Source: Gari tellinella (lineage: Eukaryota > Mollusca > Bivalvia > Cardiida > Psammobiidae). From it: 64,000 bases of DNA. The stretch's first letter is position 1. Every line of letters begins with the position of its first letter. The notes beneath the pieces were generated by a model, which was given only the letters and a program-made list of their open reading frames with translations, was not told the origin of the DNA and ran no database searches. Position numbers and translations under genes: made by a program. The stretch covers positions 26,360,693 to 26,424,692 of the forward strand of contig OV277871.1 in NCBI GenBank assembly GCA_922989275.2, in the 5' to 3' direction. Below are positions 50,641 through 60,916 of this stretch, in pieces.

Positions 50641-51109
50641 AAAAAATTGTATACATATAACTTATACGACAGTTTTTAGTTGATAAAATATAGATGTTAA
50701 ATAGTGTAGAAAAAGGTTTCATAACTTGATAATTTGACAATTAAAGCAAATGATCTAGATGCAAACTTTTGATTTTTGGTGAAGGCCTATTCTTATCTTT
50801 ATATTTATGCAACAATATCACAGTGTTGAAATGGTTCAGCTAGATCCCTTATCTACCTATATTAATACCTAGTACCCTATCCCATGATGCCCTATGTGCC
50901 TCTGGGTAATATGATGTAACAGTTGTGTATTAAGCCTGTTGTGTGACCCTGGCACAATATACAATCCGATAGACATCCTGCTGAGCCAGAAATAGGTCTT
51001 TAAGCAATTTGCTGCAAATAAATATTTTTTGGTATTTAAATATAAAGGTATCAAATGTTTCTCTTTCATTACTTGCGTACTTGTACTATCCCTTGTAAAT
51101 ATAAAATAC

Positions 51110-51235
51110 AGTACATGTAGTTGATGAAAACTTAGCCATTTTGCACACCTGCGAACAACAGCCAACTGTGAACAACGGCCAGGTTTGCTTGTTCCCACAG
51201 GTGGCTGTTGTTCACAGGTTTGACTGTACATGTAT
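51110..51235. mobile_element. pogo/mariner-like terminal segment
   Basis: ACCTGCGAACAACAGCC ... AACAACGGCCAGG and GTGGCTGTTGTTCACAGG then TTTGACTGTA. The left terminus is decayed. Confidence 0.55.
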
Positions 51236-51239
51236 TGCA

Positions 51240-51400
51240 AATTTACAAACAGTGAAGATATTGGGCAGATGCTTGTGATCAGGATCTGTTTGCATAGAAC
51301 AAATGTACTCTTCACTAGTGCACTGTTTGTAGATGATTATACGTATCACTAGGGCTCAATGAGTTAACCCATTACTGATTATACGTATCACTAGGGCTCA
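51240..51400. mobile_element. PAL-3 fragment
   Basis: CAAACAGTGAAGATATTGGG ... AGGATCTGTTTGCATAGAAC and TATCACTAGGGCTCAATGAG then TTAA. Confidence 0.65.
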
Positions 51401-51419
51401 ATGAGTTAACCCATTACCC
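51334..51419 (+). repeat. 43-bp tandem duplication across a PAL-3/PAL-1 junction
   Basis: GATTATACGTATCACTAGGG ... AACCCATTAC occurs at 51334 and 51377 without change. Confidence 0.95.
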
Positions 51420-51640
51420 CATGTCAACTTCATATTTTTAAAGACAAGTGACCACTTCAAGCAGGTAACTGAAAGGAAGGTGCATTCTGTTTTACTTCAG
51501 CCTGCTTTAAGCTACTATCTGCTAGAATATAGAAATTATTTCTTATGATATATAATTGTATCCATTACCGTATAAATTGGAACTATTTTCTTCAATGGAA
51601 AATGTGTGAAAAGGAGCTTCTATGGGGGTAAGGGTTAAGC
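51402..51640. mobile_element. PAL-1 (reverse), diverged
   Basis: TTAACCCATTACCCCATGTC ... GGGGGTAAGGGTTAA; dyad weak. Confidence 0.75.
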
Positions 51641-51938
51641 AGTCACCTGTTGTATTCATCCTTGAAAACAAACAATGTTGAAAGGTGTTAAAGTGCATAA
51701 TGTTAAAAAAATTTAAGCAGTATACAGTATGTACTTATTTCCACCATTTGTTTGATGGAAATATCAAAGTCAAGTTTGATCAGAAGATTTGTAGGTTAAA
51801 TTCCTTTGAGCTGGAGATATATATTTTTATCACAAATCAATCTGAGTTTTCAGATGTTAGTGGCCGGTTTGAAAGAAACAAAGCGGTAACTGTCAGCCCC
51901 ATCTGCCTGACTCCAATCAACCTGAGACTATGATTTAA

Positions 51939-52140
51939 CAGGGCTCCAGATAAGAAGGAGTAAATTTGAACTAATCCAACATTTTCAAAATTATTTTTAG
52001 CACAAAATCCTATGGTGTAACTGTTACTACACATTAGAATCGTCTCTTCGAGATGATTCTAATGAGTAGTGATACCATAGGCTTTAGTGCAGAAATAAAG
52101 ATTTTAGTTTTTGAAATACTCCCCTTATCTGCTACATCTG
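51939..52140. mobile_element. PAL-2, first of a local cluster
   Basis: CAGGGCTCCAGATAAGAAGG ... CTCCCCTTATCT, then its end merges into a duplicated flank (ATCTGTTTGACTCCAATC). Confidence 0.82.
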
Positions 52141-52185
52141 TTTGACTCCAATCAACCTGAGACGGTATGATTTAACAGGGCTCCA

Positions 52186-52579
52186 GATAAGAGGGAGTAA
52201 ACTGAACAAATCCAACATTTTCTTACTTATTTCAGCACCAAATCCTATAGTGTGACTACTATTAGAATTGTCTCTTCGAGAGGATTCTTATGAGTAGTGA
52301 CACCATAGGGTTTAATGCAGAAATAAAGATTTAATTTATTTGAAATACAGTAAAACCTCTCTATTATGTCCACTAAAATGAAGGCTAATCAGCTGTATAA
52401 AAGACAGGTGACAGCTTAAAGCAATGCAACAGTAAAACAGAAAGCTCCTAATTTACTCAAAAAACTAAAAAACTCCTTGCTTTAAGCAGTCACCTGTGGT
52501 AAACATATAATAATTTACACAATCTTGTGATCCTAATAGAGAGGTTTTATTGTATTCCCCTATAATCTGTGGAGCCGTG
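52186..52579. mobile_element. PAL-2 split by a TA-flanked MITE
   Basis: CAGGGCTCCAGATAAGAGGG ... TTGAAATA, then the insertion, then TTCCCCTATAATCTGTGGAG then CCGTG. Confidence 0.82.
52348..52552. mobile_element. TA-flanked MITE nested in PAL-2
   Basis: CAGTAAAACCTCTCTATTA / TAATAGAGAGGTTTTATTG with TA on both sides. Centre carries GACAGCTTAAAGCAATGC / TTGCTTTAAGCAGTCACCTG, PAL-1-like words. Confidence 0.88.
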
Positions 52580-52608
52580 TATGAAAGACCAGAAAAAAGT
52601 CTCACCAA

Positions 52609-52793
52609 CAGCGCTCCAGATAAGAGGGAATAAACTGAACAAAGCCAACATTTTCTAACCCAAATCCTATGGTGTCACAACTCATTAGAATCGTCTCTTC
52701 GAGACGATTCTAATGAGTAGTGACACCATAGGGTTAAATGCAGAAACAAAGATTTTAGTTTTTGAGATCCTCCGCTTATCTGTGGATCCCTGT
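52609..52793. mobile_element. PAL-2, third of the cluster
   Basis: CAGCGCTCCAGATAAGAGGG ... CTTATCTGTGGATCCCTG. A flank word of about 30 bp (TATGAA.GACCAGA...AAAGTCTCAC) occurs on both sides. Confidence 0.85.
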
Positions 52794-52977
52794 ATGAAGA
52801 CCAGACAAAAAGTCTCACAATCTGATAGTCCATACCAGGTGTATGGAGATATATATAGGTCTCTATCTCTTGTGGAGATTGTTTTGTTTATTTTGCTTTG
52901 AGTTTTACTGTTTTGGAGTTTGATTTTTCTACAGAATGTTCTTTGTGCCACAGACTTGTTAATCTTAGAAACTTCAT

Positions 52978-53228
52978 TTAACTCTTTCCTCCCTGAAACT
53001 TTAAATGGACAATTCCAGTTTCCATTGTAGTCTAGTCAATTTCTGACTTTTAAGGGTTGTTTTTGTCAATGTTTGGCATTGTGACAAACAGTGAAGACCC
53101 TGATCAGAGGGCTCCTTTCGGAGCCCTCTGATCAGGGTCTTCACTGTTTGCATAGGACAAGTGTACTGTTCACATGAACACTGTTTGAAAAGCACGCCTA
53201 TATGCGGGACTAGGGTTCAAAGAGTTAA
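52978..53228. mobile_element. PAL-3, complete
   Basis: TTAACTCTTTCCTCCCTGAAAC ... GACTAGGGTTCAAAGAGTTAA. Perfect core GTGAAGACCCTGATCAGAGG ... CTGATCAGGGTCTTCAC with centre CTCCTTTCGGAG. Confidence 0.94.
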
Positions 53229-53304
53229 TTGGACAGATGAGCCTGCTCTATGTGGGCAACCACAGTATAAATATCATTTGCAATGAGTTTGAACACCAAT
53301 CAGA

Positions 53305-53540
53305 GGACCCTTTATCCCTTTTCTCCATAGATACCTATTTTTAGGCTTCAATTAATTCCTCCACTGGAAAAAAGTTCCATTTTGTACAGTAATGAATGTG
53401 CAACATAAGAAATATTTCCTGTATCCTAGCAGCTACATAGTAGCTTAAAGCAGGCTGAATGCGCATTCTGCTTTATGTTCAGCCTGCTTTAAGTGGTCTC
53501 CTGGTCTCAAAACAAGAAGCTGACGATGGAGTAATAATAC
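53305..53540. mobile_element. PAL-1, dyad shortened
   Basis: TTTATCCCTTTTCTCCATAGA ... GGTCTCAAAACAAGAAGC. The centre keeps GCATTCTGCTTTATGTTCAG then CCTGCTTTAAG. Confidence 0.7.
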
Positions 53541-53824
53541 CGGTAGTGGATATACTTTCTGCATTACTTTTATCCTGCATGCCAAAAAGTTAGATACTTC
53601 TATTTTGCATCATTAAGTAGTAGCTGAAGACATTATAATCCTTAATAGTGCATACCATATTATATTCCTATTTAAAGATCAACAAAAGAAAGATTACAAC
53701 AACACTGAATTTAACTAAAGCTGTTGAAACCTTATGTAATTTTTCATCACAAATTTTGTCATCTTTTGTTTTTCTAAATTTAGAATTTTCAAAACATAAT
53801 CTGTTAAAATTTATAAAGGTCTGT

Positions 53825-53903
53825 CTGAGTGTCAAACAGTTTGGATCCTGATGAGACACTTCATCATGCAGCATCTCATCTGGATCCAAACTATTTACAA
53901 AGG
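53825..53903. repeat. PAL-4 core fragment
   Basis: GTCAAACAGTTTGGATCCTG ... ATCTGGATCCAAACTATTTAC. Confidence 0.65.
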
Positions 53904-53904
53904 C

Positions 53905-54095
53905 CAGGACTCCATGTAAGAAGGAGTACTGAACAAATCCATTATTTTCTCTTTTATATGAGCATCTAATCCTATGGTATTACTACTAAATAGAATCGTC
54001 TCTTTGAGACGATTCTAATGAGTAGTGACGCCATAGGGTTTACTGCAGAAATAAAGATTTTAGTTTTTGAAATGCTCCTGTTATCTGGAGCTCTG
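53905..54095. mobile_element. PAL-2
   Basis: CAGGACTCCATGTAAGAAGG ... TTATCTGGAGCTCTG. AAAGG lies near both ends (53899-53903 and 54096-54100, one extra C on the left). Confidence 0.82.
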
Positions 54096-54387
54096 AAAGG
54101 ATATACTGAAAACCTGATTAAATTTTGGGACTTTGCGTCACCGCAAGGGGTGCTTGAGCAGTTATACTATAGGTTACTGGTCTTTGTAAATTGTGGTTAG
54201 TACAATAGTTCAAGCGGTCAGATAGTTTATAAGTGCTACTAACAAGTGTGTGTGTATTTCATATGAGTGTGCAGATTTTATGACTGATACATCTACTCAG
54301 TTTGTTATTGATTCTAAATGTGACAAGGATATTTGGGAATTTTAGGATAAAAATGATGGTGACAGTCTGTCAGATGATATAGATACA

Positions 54388-54575
54388 CAGGGCTCCAGGT
54401 TATTTAAGAGAACAAATCCAATGTTACTCACTCATTTCAGCACCAAATCCTTTGGTGTAACTAACTCATTAAAATCGTCTCAAAGAGACAGTTCTATTGA
54501 GTAGTTACACCATAGGATTTAATGTAGAAATCAAGATTATTTTTTTTTAAAATACTCCCCTTATCTAGAGCCCTG
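54388..54575. mobile_element. PAL-2
   Basis: CAGGGCTCCAGGTTATTTAAG ... TTATCTAGAGCCCTG; target duplication GATACA (54382-54387 and 54576-54581). Confidence 0.9.
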
Positions 54576-54863
54576 GATACAATGTTGTGCAGATAGAAGT
54601 TTTATTTCAGGGGATGCGGGTGGGGATGGGGGTGTAGAGAAAGAAATGTGCAAAAAAAAATCTTTTTTGGGATTTGTCAAGTTGTCAAGATATCTTTTGT
54701 CTATATTTTTCCATGGGAATAACTTTTGTAATTCTAAGTAATATTGTCTTCTGCTACAATTGTCGTCTGCTACGTACTATTCTACATGTAATATCAGAAT
54801 TTTCTAATGTTTTTATCCAAATAATAAGGTCTCGGGTGAAACAGGATCCTGATGGGACACCAA

Positions 54864-55091
54864 TTAACTCTTTGCATGTTGGGTAATTTTTTGTCTGCAA
54901 CCTTTGTCGTCTGCTGATGTTCTAGAAATAGATTTTTCGAAATTTCTTTTCAAAACATGGTCAGAGTGTCAAACAGTTTGGATCCTGATGAGATGCTGCG
55001 TTACGCGTGGTCTCATTTGGATCCAAACTGTTTGCAGAGGTATTCACTCTGGCAGGTAGTACCCACTGCTAGCGTGCAATTAAAGAGTTAA
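54864..55091. mobile_element. PAL-4, complete
   Basis: TTAACTCTTTGCATGTTGGG ... CTGCTAGCGTGCAATTAAAG then AGTTAA. Core GTTTGGATCCTGATGAGATG / TCTCATTTGGATCCAAACTG. Confidence 0.9.
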
Positions 55092-55243
55092 GTTACTCAG
55101 CATCTCATCTTGATCCAGACTGCCTCTAAAGATTAATAATTATAGTCATAGTCTAGCAACATGTGAGGCCAGAGTAGTCATGTATGTTTGAATGAAATAT
55201 CAGGTTTTGAGGGCAGCTAGCTGGCAGTGTAATAGGGGCTGTT

Positions 55244-55742
55244 TTAACCCTTTCCCCTATAGAAGCACCTTTTTAGCATTTAATTTATTCCTTCACTGAA
55301 AAAAATAGTTCCAATTTATAAGTCGTGAATTTGTATTATAAGAAACATTTTCTATATTCTTGAAGATGGCAGCTTAAAGCAGGCTGAAAGTAAAGCAGAA
55401 TGTGCCTTAAGGCACATTCTGCTTTACTTTCAACCTGCTTTAACCCATTACCCCATAGCTTATTTCTAGTATTGAAGAGAAGTGACAACTTAAAGCAGGT
55501 TGAAAGTAAAGCAGAATGTGCCTTAAGGCACATTCTGCTTTGCTTTCAGCCTGCTTTAAGCTACCATCTGCTACAATATCGAAAATATTTTTTATCATAC
55601 ATATTTTTGACTATATAAATGGACACTATTTCCTTTAGTGGAGGAATAAGTGAGAGGCGTAAAAAGGCGTATTTATGGGGTAACGGGTTAAGTGATCACC
55701 TAGCTGTCTTCAAAACTAGAAACAGGCTATGGGGTAAAGGAT
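55244..55742. mobile_element. PAL-1 outer copy with PAL-1 nested in it
   Basis: Left part TTAACCCTTTCCCCTATAGAA with full dyad 55372-55443. Right part AGTGATCACCTAGCTGTC ... CTATGGGGTAAAGGATTA. The break is at the TTAA of CTGCTTTAAGTGATCACC. Confidence 0.9.
55440..55691. mobile_element. PAL-1 inner copy (reverse), complete
   Basis: TTAACCCATTACCCCATAGC ... ATGGGGTAACGGGTTAA; dyad 55491-55561. Length 252 bp. Confidence 0.93.
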
Positions 55743-56460
55743 TATGCTGAAAACTCCTATGGTCCTTGGTCTATAAGGATTGAAATGCAACAGTATAGAT
55801 TTCAAGAGTGGCTTAATTAGGCAGGCAAATGTATATATATATGCATGTATATAATTTCAAACCAGTAGTAGGCTTTATAAAATTGGTTTTTAACCATTTA
55901 TTTCTTGTACTTGGCATGTTCGACCTTATTCAGGCTTGAATCAGGAATATAAACAATAAAGATTGTATGAAGAAAACAGAACTTCAATGATTTAAAGTGT
56001 TACGTAAATTAGTCATGTGACAAGAGCTTTGGATGTAAAACATAATATTATACAAAGCAATGATTCAAATACGTTATACAAGTTTTTAGTAGTAGTTTAT
56101 TCATTCCTCCATTAATGGAGATCTATAACATATATACAATATAACAAATGAACAATTTAAACATATCTGCGAAATAGCATCTTGCCATGCAAACAGAGTT
56201 ACTATCATAGATACCAGTATCTCAGTTCGATGTGTTACTGTACGAATAGTATACAAGGTCATTGCATGTATAGCAATGAATACATATATACATGTATACT
56301 CTGTTCCATATTCCAAGTTACAATTGATAATCACAATAGACACCCGTTTAACCACTCAATCCAGACGAAAGAAGAAGTTAAACATTATTCAGAGACAACA
56401 AATGAGGCAGGTAACCCCCTCCTCCACAAAAATCACCTCTTACTTAGGGCACAGGTGCCA
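55743..56460. other. Unannotated stretch
   Basis: Contains a short TATATATATATG run at 55829. The overlapping frames at 56101-56499 on both strands do not resemble a protein. Confidence 0.4.
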
Positions 56461-56520
56461 GTCCAAAGCAAGATGAATATAAAGCAGATAAGCTCATAAA
56501 GGAGTTATCTGCTTTACAAA
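56461..56520. repeat. Small hairpin GCAGATAAGCTC / GAGTTATCTGC
   Basis: AAAGCAGATAAGCTCATAAA then GGAGTTATCTGCTTTAC; similar in layout to PAL cores but a different word. Confidence 0.55.
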
Positions 56521-56610
56521 CACTCGGACTCCGCTATAAATAGTGTCCTTTATGGATTTAAAATGAAATCTGCTGGAACTGAATGTTTTTCTGTTTTTCT
56601 TTTGGACATA

Positions 56611-56820
56611 CAGTGGAGAATCTGTTATTCTTTCCCAATAAACGCGTTTACACTTAAACTATTATTTGCAGTGCAGTGTAACCCGGCGTCTGATCAGGCT
56701 CCAAACTTTTTGCCACCAAGATAAACATGAAATATCAGAATTGTCTAAAAGTTGTTCTTTTCTACGTTTTAGGGCTTTGCGTTTGCGTTTAAACGGGAAA
56801 GAATAACAGATTCTCCACTG
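56611..56820. mobile_element. PAL-5, left core arm shortened
   Basis: CAGTGGAGAATCTGTTATTC ... GAATAACAGATTCTCCACTG, with TA on both sides. Terminal 24 bp are a perfect inverted repeat. Confidence 0.9.
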
Positions 56821-57040
56821 TATATACTTGTTCAAAATATTGCTGGAAAATTTTCTTAATGGTTGTAACCAGACAACCAGAGTTATTATTCTATTAATCT
56901 TTTCTAATTCTGTAACTTTTCTTCATGCTTTTCAATATAATTCTTAATAGTTTTTTGAATCTGGGTTTTCTCACTCTTTGTTGAAAAGTTATGAATCATA
57001 TGCCCCATTTAATCATATCTCTATAGACAGAGAGTTCACT

Positions 57041-57562
57041 TAACCCATACCCCCATAGCTTGTTTCTAATATTTTTAAGATAGGTCACCACTTAAAGCTT
57101 GTTGAAAGTAAAGCAGAATGTTCCTTAACTCTTTCCTCCCTGAAACTTTAAATGGACAATTCCAGTTTCCATTTTAGTCTGGTCCATTTCTGACTTTTAA
57201 AGGTTGTTTTTGTCAATGTTTGGCATAATCACAAACAGTGAAGACCCTGATCAGAGGGCTCCTTTCGGAGCCCTCTGATCTGGATCTTCACTGTTTGCAC
57301 AAGACAAGTGTACTATTCACACGTACACTGTTTGAAAAGGACGCCTATATGCGGGACTAGGGTTCAAAGGGTTAAGGCACATTCTGAATTACCATTCTGA
57401 ATTACTTTCAGCCTACTTTAAACTTCCATCTGGTAGGATACTATAGATATTTCTTTTGGTACATATGTTTATTACTGTATAAATTGGAATTATTTTCTCC
57501 AGTGGAGGTATGAATTAAATGCACTTAAAGACGTGCAAAGTTCTATGGGTAAAGGGTTAAGA
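57041..57562. mobile_element. PAL-1 (reverse) with PAL-3 in its dyad centre
   Basis: Left TTAACCCATACCCCCATAGC ... GCAGAATGTTCC; right GGCACATTCTGAATTACC ... TATGGGTAAAGGGTTAA. The dyad centre of an uninterrupted copy reads GCCTTAAGGC. Confidence 0.9.
57125..57375. mobile_element. PAL-3 inserted at the PAL-1 dyad centre
   Basis: TTAACTCTTTCCTCCCTGAAAC ... GGGTTCAAAGGGTTAA, same length (251 bp) as the copies at 5517 and 52978. Confidence 0.94.
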
Positions 57563-57780
57563 AGTTCAGCTGGAGACGACATGGGATACATTAACATTCC
57601 CCCACCCTGGCTGTGTTTTTATGAGTCATGAACGTCACTTAAAGTACTTGTCTCAAATGATCCCAATCTATTGTAGCACACTTCAACAGAATTAACAGCA
57701 ATGTAAATGCCAGGCCAAATGTAGAAAAAATAGATGAAAAGAACCAACTTGACCTAGGTCACAATTTTTGCAAAGATTCC
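57563..57780. other. Unannotated stretch with a short open frame
   Basis: A 43-codon frame from about 57559 to 57692 contains TFPHPGCVFMSHERHL. No splice sites or family resemblance, so probably chance. Confidence 0.2.
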
Positions 57781-57784
57781 TCCA

Positions 57785-58220
57785 TAGCTTGTTTTCCGTA
57801 TTATAGATAGATGTTTGCTTAAAATAGATTGAAAGTAAAGCAGAATGATCATTTATTTAGGAACATTCTGCTTTACTTTCAGAATGCTATAGGCTGCTTT
57901 AAGCTACCCTCTGTTAGAGTATGAGGAAAGGTTTCTTATGGTACAGATTCATGATTGTATAAACTGGAAGTATTTTCTTCAGTTGAGGAATAAATTAACC
58001 AAAATTATCCCATAGCCTGTTTCTAGTATTGAAGATAGGTGACCACTTAAAGCAGGTTTAAAGTAAAGCAAAATGTGCCTTAAGGCAATAATTTACTTGA
58101 ATATAAGAAGTATTTCTTATGATACACATTTGTGACTATAAACTATAGGGAACTATATTCTTCAGTGGGAGAATAAATGAAATGTGTAAAAAGGCGTATT
58201 TAAGGGGTAATGGGTTAAGG
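57785..58220. mobile_element. Two PAL-1 copies (reverse), degraded
   Basis: 57785-57998 keeps a dyad GCAGAATGATC / GAACATTCTGC. 58007-58220 keeps CCATAGCCTGTTTCTAGTAT and GGGGTAATGGGTTAA but lost one dyad arm. Confidence 0.7.
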
Positions 58221-58584
58221 TGTTGAAATATTTTTTATGGGGTTATGGGTTAGTAACGGTGGACTTCTTATTTGGAGGGATAGGTAAATGTATTGTGAGA
58301 CCCTTTTATCTGAGTAAGGGTAAAAGGGGTAATAGAAAATAGCAATTTAGGTAAGATCAATGTCTAAATGGCTACAGGCTATAAATTTTCAATTTGATAT
58401 GTCAACATTAAATCTTGCTCAAACTTAGACTAATATAAGACCCTCCATAGAACTTTGAGTAAAAGGTTTAAAGCACTCACAACGGTCTTGGAGAAAAATA
58501 CTGAAATACATGTACTTGGTTTTTAGGGAATTTTGGGTTGCACTGCCACCAAGCCAGGAAAAAAGAGAAACCAGGGTATAAATA

Positions 58585-58719
58585 AACCATTACTCCTAAA
58601 ATATGCCTTATTTATGCCTTTAATTTATTTCTCCACTGAAAAAAATAGTTCCAATTTATACTGCAGTCATGAACATGTACCATAAAATATTTCATATATC
58701 ATAGTTGATGGTAGCTTAA
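58585..58719. mobile_element. PAL-1 left half, host of the next copy
   Basis: AACCATTACTCCTAAAATATG ... GTTGATGGTAGCTTAA; the right half is missing after the nested copy. Confidence 0.65.
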
Positions 58720-58961
58720 CCAATTACCCCATAAATACGCCTTTATACGTCTTTTATTTATTCCATCAAAGAAGAAAATAGTTATACAACCAAGAATATA
58801 TACCAGAAGAAATATTATCTATATCCTTGCAGACAGTAGCTTAAAGCAGACTGGAAGTAAAGCAGAATGCTCCTTATAAGGTGTATTCTGCTTTACTTCA
58901 ACCTGCCTTAAGTGGTCACCTGTCTTAAAAACTAGAGACAGGCTATGGGGTAGTGGGTTAA
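58716..58961. mobile_element. PAL-1, complete, at a PAL-1 TTAA
   Basis: TTAACCAATTACCCCATAAA ... ATGGGGTAGTGGGTTAA; dyad 58841-58911. Inserted at the TTAA of GTAGCTTAAAGCAGG. Confidence 0.86.
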
Positions 58962-58964
58962 GCA

Positions 58965-59589
58965 GACATCAATATTTAACACTAACTGAAAATAGGCTTA
59001 GGGGATAGTTTATGGCAATAAATTTTTGAATAGAGTGAAATTGAGAGTTTGATAAGATCTTAAGAGTGTGAAGTGGCGGTCAGTCACTTGAAATGCTGGT
59101 ATAAAATGACTATGATATCCTCTTAGGCTGCTCATGGTAACTTGACCGCATGTGATAGTAAAATTGGATCCATATCAGAAACAAGAAAATTGGCAGCTGA
59201 TAAGAATTGGAACAATTTGTAACTTTGGTTGTAATTTTGCCTTATTTTGGAAATAATATTTATATACAATAAATTTAAATGTATTTTGGAATTTCAGTAG
59301 ACATTATAGTTAGGGGCAGACAACATTTTTTGTGTCAAAACTTAAAGGCTTAAGTGGACATATGGTTCAAAATTTTATATCTTCCCACGGGTAATATATG
59401 CTGCAAAAATTGTTGTCAGCTAAATTTTCTTATTTAGTTTAATGTCATTGTTACTATTTAAAATGTTCAATACTGTCTCAATTTGATTGTCAAATTTTTT
59501 TGAATTTCCAGTTTAATTCAGTAACATCTCAATGGATCTGGATTCAAAACTCTGTTTGCTAATGCATGTCAACTGGTCTTTCAACTTTT
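58965..59589. other. Unannotated stretch with faint PAL-4 words
   Basis: TGTCAGCTAAATTTTC and GGATCTGGATTCAAAACTC near 59415-59555 echo PAL-4 flanks. Nothing coding. Confidence 0.35.
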
Positions 59590-59832
59590 TTGTGCCCTAA
59601 ACTTTCAAGAGGACAATTTCAGTTTTCAATTTAGTCATTAATTTTGCTTTTGACTAATTAGTGGGGTTTTTGGTCATTTTATTGCAATCTGACAAACATT
59701 CACTCACTCACTCAGCAGCAGACCCTGATGAGAGGGCTCGATTAGAACCCTCTGATCAGGGTCTTCACTGTTTTGCGTAGTGTACTCTTCATAAGTAGAG
59801 AAATATACATGACTAGGGTTTGAAGAGTTACC
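59590..59832. mobile_element. PAL-3, diverged
   Basis: GTGCCCTAAACTTTCAAGAGG ... CATGACTAGGGTTTGAAGAGTTA. Core CAGACCCTGATGAGAGGGC / CCCTCTGATCAGGGTC. Confidence 0.75.
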
Positions 59833-60044
59833 AAGATAAGGGTAAACAGATTATTTGTGACAGATAAGTTTGTATATAAAGGTCTTTATAGATCAAAGGT
59901 GATGAGATCAAAGTGACCCTGTCTCACTCAAGTGCATATACAATGTATAAAGATAGGTACTGAGTAGTAACCTAGAAATGGACAATACATGCACAGTAAA
60001 ACTTCTGGTAAAGCTACAGGATTTTGCATATAAAGACTGTTTTT

Positions 60045-60118
60045 GAAAACAGTGTAGACCCAGATCAGACAGTACCTGAAATTTAAGAGGTGTCTGATCA
60101 GGGTCTGCACTATTTTTA
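60045..60118. repeat. PAL-3/7-type core
   Basis: AAACAGTGTAGACCCAGATC ... GTCTGATCAGGGTCTGCACT. Confidence 0.6.
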
Positions 60119-60246
60119 TTTATGTCTTGACCTGCATTTCTACACTCATTTTAGGGGGATGTTTTATAGGATTATTCCGCAGAAGATATAGGTTTCAAGT
60201 CCTCTATCAATAGAAAATGCATTACATTATTAGTTTCAGCATCAGG

Positions 60247-60540
60247 ACTGCCATTTCTCTGGATCTTTCTTGTTTCTCCATACCTGCATATTTCTGAATC
60301 TTTGGATTTTATTGGGGAAAAAAACCTCCAGTTTATTCTGTTATTCTGTGCATGGTTTTATAAAGTTGGTTGTAATTAATGGTGTGATACTTTGTTTTGA
60401 ACATGATTTTTATTTAAACGACACATTCTGGGACATCCAAATAAAATGATTTGCAAAGGCACTACTCCTAAATTCGGGTTTGGAAAATTGAAAATTTTGA
60501 AATCATAAGGAATTTTTATGAGCATCTTAGGGTAGCCCTG
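60247..60540. mobile_element. PAL-6-like, diverged, without a PAL-1 centre
   Basis: CAGGACTGCCATTTCTCTGG ... TCTTAGGGTAGCCCTG; TTTCTGAATCTTTGGATTT and AATTTTGAAATCATAAGGA are PAL-6 words. Confidence 0.7.
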
Positions 60541-60612
60541 CATGCAGCTTAATGTAGAAATTAAACTTTGCATTGCATTAATCAGTAACCTATTTTTTAG
60601 GCAATTTCAAAT

Positions 60613-60697
60613 TATGTTCTGTCAATGAATGGACTCGAACCAGGAACCCCTTTGTAATACTAGTCCGGCGGGTACAACTAGACCAATAATTCTCCAC
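60613..60697 (-). repeat. tRNA-like remnant
   Basis: Minus strand ATTATTGGTCTAGTTGTACC (A-box-like) and GGTTCCTGGTTCGAGTCCA (B box). Probably the head of a decayed SINE; no body recognised. Confidence 0.5.
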
Positions 60698-60916
60698 CAC
60701 ACTATAGGTGTTTATATTTGTATATATATAGTGGTTATTTGGCTGTAGGGACAATGGCCAGTGGGTTGATGATATCATTGTTGTTGTTGGGAATTACAGA
60801 GACGAGGCATTGAACTATTGAACAGGCCCTATAACTAGCTGGATTACAGTAGAGCCTGTCTACAGCTGCCTTTCAATAGATGATGTATCTATAGTCTTAC
60901 TTGCAGATCACAGCAT

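Noticed and set aside
50869..51315. 148-codon minus-strand frame, the longest in the window
   Set aside because: It crosses a PAL-3 fragment and a pogo-like end (the peptide CEQQPPVGTSKPGR comes from the TIR). Not a gene.
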